From NCBI GenBank assembly GCA_903871865.1, contig CAIQIL010000187.1:1-5997 (forward strand): a stretch of 5,997 nucleotides of DNA, in the 5' to 3' direction. The number at the start of each line of letters is the position of its first letter. Position 1 is the first letter of the stretch. Source of the DNA: an uncultured Burkholderiales bacterium. Its GTDB lineage: Bacteria > Pseudomonadota > Gammaproteobacteria > Burkholderiales > Burkholderiaceae_C. The translations under genes were made by a program, and so were the position numbers. This document shows, piece after piece, positions 1 through 5,328 of this stretch. The notes below the pieces were generated by a model, which was not told the DNA's origin, searched no databases, and was given only the letters and a program-made list of their open reading frames with translations.

Positions 1-390
1 ATGCTGGTGCGCAGCGGCATCCGCGTCATCAAGTACTGGTTCTCGATTTCCGACGAAGAGCAGAGCGCGCGCTTCCTGGCCCGCATCAACGACCCGCTGA
101 AGCAGTGGAAACTCAGTCCGATGGACCTGGAAAGCCGCCGCCGCTGGGAGGACTACACCCGCGCCAAGGAAGTGATGCTGGAGCGCACCCACATCCCCGA
201 GGCGCCCTGGTGGGTGGTGCAGGCCGTGGACAAGAAGCGCGCCCGCCTGAACTGCATGCACCACCTGCTCGCGCAGTTCGACTACCACGAGGTCGAGCAC
301 CAGCCGGTCTACCTGCCCCCGCGCGAGCGCCACGAGGACTACATCCGCAACCCGGTGCCGGCCGACATGTTCGTGCCGGAGATCTACTGA
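1..390 (+). CDS. ppk2: Polyphosphate kinase 2 (PPK2) family protein, C-terminal part, 5' end outside window
   Basis: PPK2 enzymes are cytoplasmic P-loop kinases that transfer phosphate between polyphosphate and nucleotides; most class I members make ADP/ATP (or GDP/GTP) from polyP. The 129 visible residues match the C-terminal half of the family: a GIRVIKYWFSIS strand, EQSARF, then DPLKQWKLSPMDLESRRRW (lid/active-site region), APWWVV, and DKKRARLN followed by a last helix with HHLL. Full PPK2 class I proteins are near 300 residues, so the Walker A and Walker B regions must lie upstream. The ATG at position 1 is therefore almost certainly an internal methionine (family members have a residue pair like ML before the GI..IKYWF strand), not the start. 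The stop is TGA 388-390. The gene is followed after 69 bases by the ABC exporter on the same strand. Family is secure; the nucleotide preference cannot be told from this part. Confidence 0.93.
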   Translation: MLVRSGIRVIKYWFSISDEEQSARFLARINDPLKQWKLSPMDLESRRRWEDYTRAKEVMLERTHIPEAPWWVVQAVDKKRARLNCMHHLLAQFDYHEVEHQPVYLPPRERHEDYIRNPVPADMFVPEIY

Positions 391-416
391 GCCAGCCCCC
401 ACGCCTGACAAGGACG

Positions 417-442
417 CCGCCAGGCCTTAACCTTGGCGGTTT
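417..442 (+). terminator. Weak hairpin after ppk2, possible terminator
   Basis: CCGCCAGG (417-424) can pair with CCTTGGCGG (431-439) as an eight-pair stem including one G-T wobble, with a loop of about seven bases. It is followed by only three T (440-442). It lies 26 bases after the ppk2 stop. The short T run makes it a weak intrinsic terminator at best. The 3' arm covers the TTG at 433, which argues against that codon being the exporter start. This gap (391-459) holds no convincing sigma-70 promoter, so the exporter may be read from ppk2. Confidence 0.3.
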
Positions 443-459
443 GTGGAAAGCCCCCTGAC

Positions 460-2295
460 GTGCTGAGCTGGTTCGAACGACGCATTGCCCCCTACCCGCA
501 AGACACCCCTTCGGCACCGCCCAAGGGGTTTTTTGCCTTTGTGTGGGCCAACACGCAGGGCATGCGGCCCTTCCTGCTGGGCATGACCTTGCTGACGGCC
601 AGCATCGGCGCCTTCGAAGCCCTGCTGTTCAACATGCTGGGCAACATCGTCGACTGGCTCAGCCGCATCCCGCCGGCACAGCTGTGGACGGAGCAACGCA
701 CGCACCTGCTGCTGCTCGGTGGCATCTTGCTGGCCAGCCCGCTGCTGGTGTGGCTGCAGACCCTGCTCAAGCACCAGACCATGGCCGGCAACTTCCCCAT
801 GCGCCTGCGCTGGAAGTTCCACCGCCTGATGCTCAACCAGAGCATGGGCTTCTACCAGGACGAGTTCGCCGGCCGCGTGGCCGCCAAGGTCATGCAGACG
901 GCGCTGGCGGTGCGCGACACCTGCTTCATCGTCGGCGACATCCTCGTCTTCGTCACCATCTACTTCGTCACCATGACGGCGGTGGTCGGCGGTTTCGACC
1001 TGTGGCTGCTGGCGCCTTTTTTGGGCTGGCTGCTGCTGTATGGCTGCGCGGTGCGCTGGTTCGTGCCGCGCCTGAGCGCCACCGCCCGCGCCCAGGCCGA
1101 TGCGCGCTCGCTGATGACGGGCCGCATCACCGACGCCTACACCAACATCGCCACGGTCAAGCTGTTCTCGCACGCCAACCGCGAGGCCGGCCACGCGCGC
1201 TCGGCCATGCAGGAGTTCATGAAGACGGTGCACGCGCAGATGCGCCTGGTCAGCGGCTTCGAGGTGGTCAACCACACCCTGAGCATGCTGCTGATCCTGT
1301 CCACCACGGGCGTGTCGCTGTGGCTGTGGGTGCAAGGCCAGGTCGGCATCGGCGCGGTGGCGGCGGCCACGGCCATGGCGCTGCGCCTGAACGGCATCTC
1401 GCACTGGATGATGTGGGAGATGGCCGCGCTGTTCGAGCACATCGGCACGGTGCAGGACGGCATCAACACGCTGTCCAAGCCGCACACGGTGGTGGACAAG
1501 CCCGGCGCGCCGGCGCTGCAGGTCGGCCGCGGTGAGGTGCGCTTCGACCAGGTGCGCTTCGGCTACGGCGGCCAGCGCACCGTCATCGACGGCCTGAACC
1601 TGCACATCCGGCCGGGCGAAAAAATCGGCTTGGTGGGCCGCTCCGGCGCGGGCAAGACCACCATCCTCAACCTGCTGCTGCGCTTCTACGACGTCGAATC
1701 GGGCCGCGTCCTCATCGACGGGCAGGACATCGCCCAGGTGCAGCAAGACAGCGTGCGCGCCCAGGTCGGCATGGTCACGCAGGACACCTCGCTGCTGCAC
1801 CGCTCGGTGCGCGACAACATCCTCTACGGCCGGCCCGATGCGTCCGACGCCGACATGCACCGCGCCGCCGAGCGCGCCGAGGCCGCCGACTTCATCCAGA
1901 CGCTGTCCGATGCGCACGGCCGCAAGGCCTTCGAGGCCCACGTGGGTGAGCGCGGCGTGAAGCTCTCAGGGGGGCAGCGCCAGCGCATCGCCATCGCACG
2001 CGTGATGCTGAAAGACGCGCCCATCCTGCTGCTCGACGAGGCCACCAGCGCGCTCGACTCCGAGGTCGAGGCCGCCATCCAGGCCCGCCTCTACAAGCTG
2101 ATGGAAGGCAAGACCGTGGTGGCCGTGGCGCACCGCCTGTCCACCATCGCCGCCATGGACCGCCTCATCGTCATGGACCAGGGCCGCATCGTCGAGGAAG
2201 GCGACCACGCGTCGCTGCTGGCCCAAGGCGGGTTGTACGCGCGGCTGTGGTCGCACCAGAGCGGCGGCTTCCTGGTGGAGGACGACGCTGCCTGA
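460..2295 (+). CDS. ABC exporter half-transporter (fused permease and ATPase)
   Basis: A 611-residue ABCB/MsbA-like half-transporter of the inner membrane that would work as a homodimer to drive export of an unknown substrate. Residues 38-318 hold about six hydrophobic spans (roughly 38-60, 82-102, 154-176, 179-201, 270-292, 296-318). The ATPase follows, with an A-loop Tyr 369, Walker A GRSGAGKT at 393-400, Q-loop Gln 441, signature LSGGQ at 502-506, Walker B ILLLDE ending in Asp 526/Glu 527, and switch His 558. All catalytic positions are intact. I chose GTG 460 because GGAAAG (445-450) is well spaced before it and the protein then begins VLSWFERRIAPYP, like the M..WFE...PYP opening of relatives. 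The in-frame TTG at 433 would add nine residues but lies in a hairpin arm and lacks a good ribosome site. It is downstream of ppk2 and convergent with the tetR gene. Substrate unknown; lipid, drug or peptide export are all possible. Confidence 0.95.
   Translation: MLSWFERRIAPYPQDTPSAPPKGFFAFVWANTQGMRPFLLGMTLLTASIGAFEALLFNMLGNIVDWLSRIPPAQLWTEQRTHLLLLGGILLASPLLVWLQTLLKHQTMAGNFPMRLRWKFHRLMLNQSMGFYQDEFAGRVAAKVMQTALAVRDTCFIVGDILVFVTIYFVTMTAVVGGFDLWLLAPFLGWLLLYGCAVRWFVPRLSATARAQADARSLMTGRITDAYTNIATVKLFSHANREAGHARSAMQEFMKTVHAQMRLVSGFEVVNHTLSMLLILSTTGVSLWLWVQGQVGIGAVAAATAMALRLNGISHWMMWEMAALFEHIGTVQDGINTLSKPHTVVDKPGAPALQVGRGEVRFDQVRFGYGGQRTVIDGLNLHIRPGEKIGLVGRSGAGKTTILNLLLRFYDVESGRVLIDGQDIAQVQQDSVRAQVGMVTQDTSLLHRSVRDNILYGRPDASDADMHRAAERAEAADFIQTLSDAHGRKAFEAHVGERGVKLSGGQRQRIAIARVMLKDAPILLLDEATSALDSEVEAAIQARLYKLMEGKTVVAVAHRLSTIAAMDRLIVMDQGRIVEEGDHASLLAQGGLYARLWSHQSGGFLVEDDAA
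505..534 (+). terminator. Intrinsic-terminator-like hairpin inside the start of the ABC gene
   Basis: ACCCCTT (505-511) and AAGGGGT (523-529) form a perfect seven-pair stem with an 11-base loop (two more G-C pairs possible inside), followed directly by a run of six T (529-534). This is the form of a Rho-independent terminator. It begins 45 bases after the chosen GTG start and overlaps the codons for TPSAPPKGFF. The T run uses two consecutive TTT codons, while the gene otherwise strongly favours TTC, and GGG and CCT are also uncommon there. It could end ppk2 transcripts, attenuate the exporter, or be chance. The structure is seen directly; its activity is inference. Confidence 0.45.
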
Positions 2296-2310
2296 CAACG
2301 GCCCGTCAGG
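2291..2310. terminator. Inverted repeat at the convergent ABC/tetR junction
   Basis: CCTGAC (2291-2296) and GTCAGG (2305-2310) are perfect inverted arms around an eight-base loop. The first arm contains the TGA stop of the ABC gene, and the second ends five bases before the tetR stop. The place, between two genes ending 19 bases apart on opposite strands, fits a bidirectional terminator. There is no T run on either side, so it would need help from Rho or be only a 3'-end stabilising hairpin. Confidence 0.3.
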
Positions 2311-2314
2311 GAGC

Positions 2315-2920
2315 TCAAGCCCGCGGCGCTTGCCCCGTTGTGGGAGGGGGCACATGCAGCGACAGCAAGCTCGCCACCAGGTCCCAGGTCTGCGTCACCC
2401 AGTCCTGACCGCGGAACAGGTTGGCCTGGACGATCAGGCCGTCGAGCACGATCAGCAGGTGGCTGGCCAGCGCCTCATGGCGCACCACCCCCGCCTGGCG
2501 CAACAAGCCATCCAGCAGTTCGCGCAACCAGTCCTTGTGTGCACGGGACGCCTCCCGGATGCCTGAGCCATCGTCCAGGAACTCCTCCGAGGCCTTGATG
2601 AACATGCAGCCATGGAACGCGGGCTGGGCGAACCAGCGGGCATGCCACTCGAACACCGCGCGCAGCTGCGCCACAGCCCCCTGTGCCAGCACGTCGGGCT
2701 CGGTGATGGCCGCCCACAGGCCCTTGCGCATGTGCTCATCGCGGCGCAGCAAGACCTTCTCGATGAGGATGTCCTTCGTCGCAAAGTGCTTGTAGAGCGT
2801 CATCTTGGCCACGCCCGACGCATCCTTGATGCGGTCCACGCCGACAGCGTGGTAGCCGTGCGTGGCAAACAGGGCCAGAGCGGTCTCCAGCACCAGATCT
2901 TCCTTGGTGGCTCGGGGCAT
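2315..2920 (-). CDS. TetR/AcrR-family transcriptional repressor
   Basis: A 201-residue one-component regulator. The N-terminal DNA-binding domain (about 5-55) is typical of TetR: a first helix with ETALALFATHGY, then AVGVDRIKDASGVAKMTLYKHF, whose second half (35-46) is the turn and recognition helix, followed by KD.LIEKVL. Residues 60-190 form the helical ligand/dimer domain, with a FHGCMFIKASEEF segment at 102-114; Cys 105 is the only cysteine. The ATG at 2920 is preferred because AGGA (2927-2930, read on the - strand) sits six bases upstream and the HTH begins at the usual distance. The longer reading to 3130 would run through the divergent promoter and into the next gene. It is divergent from the HPP gene, with inverted repeats in between, so it most likely represses itself and the HPP/oxidoreductase/GST cluster. 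The inducer cannot be told. Confidence 0.95.
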   Translation of the reverse strand: MPRATKEDLVLETALALFATHGYHAVGVDRIKDASGVAKMTLYKHFATKDILIEKVLLRRDEHMRKGLWAAITEPDVLAQGAVAQLRAVFEWHARWFAQPAFHGCMFIKASEEFLDDGSGIREASRAHKDWLRELLDGLLRQAGVVRHEALASHLLIVLDGLIVQANLFRGQDWVTQTWDLVASLLSLHVPPPTTGQAPRA

Positions 2921-2935
2921 GGTGTGTCCTGCAAT

Positions 2936-2970
2936 GGATGGCGCCTGCGCCCGAACGGGCGCGGATGGCG
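2936..2970 (-). repeat. GC hairpin flanked by direct repeats in the tetR leader
   Basis: GCGCCCGAACGGGCGC (2947-2962) is a near-perfect palindrome: six to seven G-C pairs around a two- to four-base loop. It is flanked by two identical 8-base direct repeats, GGATGGCG, at 2936-2943 and 2963-2970. It lies 26 bases upstream of the tetR start codon, so if the promoter proposed near 3000 is right it is part of the tetR 5' leader. There it would fold into a very stable RNA hairpin (loop GUUC). It could dampen tetR expression, bind a protein, or have no role. Confidence 0.4.
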
Positions 2971-2997
2971 ATGACCCACACCGCGATTGTGGCACAA

Positions 2998-3024
2998 ATG
3001 ATAGACAGACCTGTCTGTATTCAA
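2998..3024 (-). promoter_or_regulatory. Candidate tetR promoter (- strand)
   Basis: Read on the - strand, TTGAAT (3024-3019) matches four of six bases of a -35 box and TATCAT (3003-2998) five of six of a -10 box. The 15-base spacer is shorter than ideal. Transcription would begin near 2991, about 70 bases before the tetR start. The inverted repeats at 3003-3018 fill the spacer, which fits autorepression. Proposed by eye; moderate to low certainty. Confidence 0.35.
3001..3020. promoter_or_regulatory. Putative TetR operator (overlapping inverted repeats)
   Basis: Two overlapping perfect six-base inverted repeats are present: AGACAG/CTGTCT (3003-3008 and 3011-3016) and ACAGAC/GTCTGT (3005-3010 and 3013-3018), each with a two-base spacer. 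A further TAGAC half-site lies at 3025-3029. Palindromes of about 14-16 bases in a divergent gap beside a TetR gene are typical TetR-family operators. The site covers the -35 box and spacer of the HPP-side promoter and the spacer of the tetR promoter, so binding would block both directions. The repeats are directly visible; binding is inferred from position. Confidence 0.6.
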
Positions 3025-3030
3025 TAGACT
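3002..3030 (+). promoter_or_regulatory. Candidate sigma-70 promoter of the HPP-oxidoreductase-GST cluster
   Basis: TAGACA (3002-3007) matches five of six bases of the -35 consensus. After exactly 17 bases TAGACT (3025-3030) matches four of six of the -10 consensus. Transcription would begin near 3037, giving a leader of about 39 bases before the HPP start codon. The putative operator overlaps the -35 box and the spacer, so a bound TetR dimer would exclude RNA polymerase. Confidence 0.5.
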
Positions 3031-3075
3031 GCGTCCAGTTCCTGCCCATCCACTCCTTTTGAAAGAGTCCTTGCC

Positions 3076-3579
3076 ATGTTGCTCTCCAAACTCGCTGGCG
3101 ACCGCGCCCCCCTGCCCCCCCGGCACCCACTGAAAGCCGTGCTGGTGGCTGCGCTCGGCGGCTTCCTCGCCATCGCCACGGTCGCGGGCCTCAGCGACTG
3201 GCTGGTCACGGCTCTCACATTGGGCTCCTTCGGCGCGTCCTGCGTGCTGGTGTTCGGCTACCCGGATGCGCCCTTCTCGCAACCGCGCAATGTCATCGTC
3301 GGTCACGCAGCGAGCTCGCTGATCGGGCTGCTGTGCCTGCATGCCCTCGGGCCGCATTGGTGGTCGGCTGGCATCGCCACAGGCTGTGCCATCGCCTTCA
3401 TGATGGCCACCCGCACGGTGCACCCTCCCGCGGGCTCCAACCCCGTCATCGTGTTCCTGACCCAACCCGGGTGGCAATTCCTGCTGCTGCCGACTTTGCT
3501 GGGCGCGGTGTGCATCGTTGTCGTCGCCCTGATCTTCAACAACCTGACCCGGGAAGCGCGCTATCCGAAGTACTGGTGA
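3076..3579 (+). CDS. HPP-family integral membrane protein
   Basis: A 167-residue membrane protein of the HPP family. It has about five hydrophobic spans (19-39, 43-63, 74-92, 95-112, 133-156) and the family landmarks in order: LGSFGAS at 49-55, FSQPRNV at 67-73, and the name-giving HPP at 116-118 within TRTVHPPAGSNPVI. The length fits the single-domain bacterial form. Plant chloroplast and cyanobacterial members have been linked to nitrite transport; the role of most bacterial members is not settled, so the substrate here is left open. ATG 3076 is supported by GAAAGAG (3061-3067) and by a candidate promoter/operator 46-74 bases upstream. It is the first gene after the divergent tetR and is followed by the flavin/2Fe-2S oxidoreductase after 128 bases, a gap that contains hairpins and may lower or separate expression. 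It probably serves the same pathway as the downstream enzymes, by import or export of a small anion or metabolite (inference). Confidence 0.93.
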   Translation: MLLSKLAGDRAPLPPRHPLKAVLVAALGGFLAIATVAGLSDWLVTALTLGSFGASCVLVFGYPDAPFSQPRNVIVGHAASSLIGLLCLHALGPHWWSAGIATGCAIAFMMATRTVHPPAGSNPVIVFLTQPGWQFLLLPTLLGAVCIVVVALIFNNLTREARYPKYW

Positions 3580-3583
3580 GAGC

Positions 3584-3604
3584 GGCGCCGCCAGCCACGG
3601 CGCC
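3584..3604 (+). terminator. GC hairpin just after the HPP gene
   Basis: GGCGCC (3584-3589) pairs with GGCGCC (3599-3604) around a nine-base loop, starting four bases after the HPP stop. AGC (3581-3583) and GCT (3608-3610) could extend the stem across a small bulge. There is no T run, so this is more likely a transcript-stabilising or partial-termination hairpin than a full intrinsic terminator. Confidence 0.3.
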
Positions 3605-3610
3605 ATCGCT

Positions 3611-3657
3611 GTTCCCCAAATTGGAACAATGAATTGCGCAAGAGGGGCATTCCTCTT
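3611..3657. promoter_or_regulatory. Two inverted repeats in the HPP-oxidoreductase gap
   Basis: GTTCC (3611-3615) and GGAAC (3623-3627) are inverted arms that enclose a perfect short palindrome CCAAATTGG (3616-3624). Thirteen bases on, AAGAGG (3640-3645) and CCTCTT (3652-3657) form a six-pair stem with a six-base loop. Neither is followed by a T run. They could be regulator sites for a second promoter before the oxidoreductase or RNA processing hairpins. I found no convincing -35/-10 pair between 3580 and 3707, and neither repeat resembles the operator at 3001-3020. Confidence 0.3.
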
Positions 3658-3707
3658 CCGAATGGCTTGGCATAAGGTCCCGACAACGATCTTCGAAAGG
3701 CCATCCC

Positions 3708-5297
3708 ATGCCCCGCGCATTCGCCAGCATCGCGTTCACCCCCGGCGTGAAAGCGGCACAAACCCAGTACGGCAGCCGTGAGGCCAACATCGGCTTCGAC
3801 TTTGAGCCAGACCCGCGCAACACCCTGACCGAACACGAAGCCCGGTTCATCGCTGAACGCGACAGCTTCTACCAAGCCACGGTGTCGGAGACCGGTTGGC
3901 CGTATGTGCAGCACCGTGGGGGCCCGATCGGCTTCCTCAAGGTGCTCGATGCGCGCACCATCGGTTATGCCGACCTCAGCGGCAACGCCCAGTACGTGAG
4001 CGTTGGCAACCTCCATGCCGACGACCGCATCTCGCTCATCCTCATGGACTATGTGAACAAGCGCAGGCTCAAGCTGCTGGGCCGTGCGCGCATCGTCCAC
4101 GACAAAGACGATCCCGCCTTGATGGCACGCCTGGAGGTTCCCACCTACAGGGCCAGGGTGGAACGCGGCGTGCTCATCCACATCGAGGCATGCGAATGGA
4201 ATTGCCCGCAGCACATCACGCCGCGCTGGACCCAAGCCCAAGTGGAAGACATCGTGGCGCCTTTGCGCGAAGAACTGCATCGCCTGCGGGCCCTGCCGCG
4301 CGACGTCACACCCTCCCCCGCGCCGCTGGGCGACGGTCCGCTGCCGTTGCGCATCTCGGGCATGCGCCAGTTGACGCCCAGGGTGCGTGCCTATGAGCTT
4401 CGCCATGCCGAGGGGCTGCCCTTGCCCGCCGTGGCGGCGGGGGCACACCTGCCTGTGCCTGTGACGCTGGCCGATGGCAGCCTCGCATGGCGCCATTACT
4501 CGGTGGTGAGTCTGCCCGCCGGAGGACAGGCTTATGAAATCGCCGTGCTGCGTGACGACGCAGGCCGCGGCGGCTCGGTGGCAGCCCATGCGCAATACCA
4601 ACTGGGTCGCGTGCTGAACGCCCAAGCGCCCCGCAATGCCTTTGCCTTGCACGACGGTGACTCAGCGGCGGTGCTGCTGGCCGGGGGCATTGGCATCACC
4701 CCGATCAGGGCCATGGCGCACGCCCTGCGGGCGCGTGGCACCCCGTTCACCTTGCACCATGCCGCTCGCAGCACGGCAGAGGCGGCCTACGCCGAGGAAC
4801 TCCGGGCCGAGTTGGGCGCGGCTTACACGCTCTACACCGACGACCAGCGGCAGCGACTGCCCCTGGCCAGCTTGCTGCGCGACGCCCCCGCCCAAGCCCT
4901 GTTTTACGCCTGCGGCCCGGCAGGCTTGCTGGACGCGCTGAGCCAGACGGCGCAGACACTCGGCATCGCGCCACAGCGGCTGCGCTTCGAACGGTTCCAG
5001 GCCGAGGCACCCCAGGTTCGCCCCCAAGACCAGGCCATCGAGGTCGTCCTGCACCGTTCCGGCCAGACCCTGCATGTTGCCGCCGACCAGACGGTGCTGG
5101 CCGCCGTCCAGTCGGCAGGCGTGGCGGTGCGGTCAAGTTGCCTGACGGGCAACTGTGGCATCTGCGCCGTGCGCGTGCTCAAGGGCGAACCCGAGCACCG
5201 CGACCATGTCCTCACCGACACAGAGAGAGGCCCGGAGCACCAGATGTGCATCTGCGTCTCACGCGCCCACAGCCCACGCCTCGTGCTCGACCTCTGA
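3708..5297 (+). CDS. Three-module oxidoreductase: PNPOx-like flavin domain, ferredoxin-reductase module, 2Fe-2S domain
   Basis: A 529-residue soluble protein without a signal peptide. Residues about 44-170 resemble the PNPOx-like split-barrel flavin-binding family (COG3576 type), with QHRGGPIGFLKVLD at 68-81, YADLSGNAQYVSVGNL at 87-102 and RLKLLGRARIV at 120-130. Residues 212-320 look like the flavin-binding barrel of phthalate dioxygenase reductase-type proteins, with the RHYS flavin motif at 262-265. Residues 320-430 form the NAD(P) domain, with LLAGGIGITP at 323-332 and YACGPAG at 400-406. The end (443-529) is a plant-type ferredoxin with Cys 478, 483, 486 and a fourth ligand at 516 (or 514). 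Electrons probably pass from NAD(P)H to flavin to 2Fe-2S; the PNPOx domain may hold a second flavin and the true active site (inference). ATG 3708 is preceded by GAAAGG (3695-3700) with seven-base spacing. The GST gene follows after 31 bases, so the two are very likely co-transcribed. Substrate unknown. Confidence 0.93.
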   Translation: MPRAFASIAFTPGVKAAQTQYGSREANIGFDFEPDPRNTLTEHEARFIAERDSFYQATVSETGWPYVQHRGGPIGFLKVLDARTIGYADLSGNAQYVSVGNLHADDRISLILMDYVNKRRLKLLGRARIVHDKDDPALMARLEVPTYRARVERGVLIHIEACEWNCPQHITPRWTQAQVEDIVAPLREELHRLRALPRDVTPSPAPLGDGPLPLRISGMRQLTPRVRAYELRHAEGLPLPAVAAGAHLPVPVTLADGSLAWRHYSVVSLPAGGQAYEIAVLRDDAGRGGSVAAHAQYQLGRVLNAQAPRNAFALHDGDSAAVLLAGGIGITPIRAMAHALRARGTPFTLHHAARSTAEAAYAEELRAELGAAYTLYTDDQRQRLPLASLLRDAPAQALFYACGPAGLLDALSQTAQTLGIAPQRLRFERFQAEAPQVRPQDQAIEVVLHRSGQTLHVAADQTVLAAVQSAGVAVRSSCLTGNCGICAVRVLKGEPEHRDHVLTDTERGPEHQMCICVSRAHSPRLVLDL

Positions 5298-5328
5298 CAC
5301 CACAACACACCCAAACCAGGAGCCACCC

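Noticed and set aside
1..3. ATG at position 1 as a true start of a 129-residue protein
   Set aside because: The sequence begins in the middle of the PPK2 fold, and family members continue far upstream; the window simply cuts the gene.
427..1941. Long - strand open frame (504 codons) opposite the ABC gene
   Set aside because: It is rich in His, Gln, Ala, Arg and Val without domain logic, the usual antisense image of a GC-rich gene with strong third-position bias. The + strand has a full, motif-complete ABC exporter.
2921..3130. Upstream extension of the TetR frame to 3130
   Set aside because: The added 70 residues would cross the divergent promoter/operator and overlap the HPP gene. ATG 2920 has its own ribosome site and gives the normal TetR length.
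3622..3637. Sigma-54-like promoter TGGAAC-N6-TTGC before the oxidoreductase
   Set aside because: The GG and GC doublets are one base too far apart, and the -24 element lacks the usual GGCAC form; sigma-54 is strict about this spacing.
2800..3720. 306-codon - strand open frame across the divergent gap and HPP gene
   Set aside because: It overlaps the HPP gene, the operator region and part of tetR in another frame, and shows no family pattern.
3561..4652. 363-codon - strand open frame opposite the oxidoreductase
   Set aside because: Low-logic composition and no recognisable domain; the + strand frame has clear PNPOx, FNR and 2Fe-2S motifs throughout.
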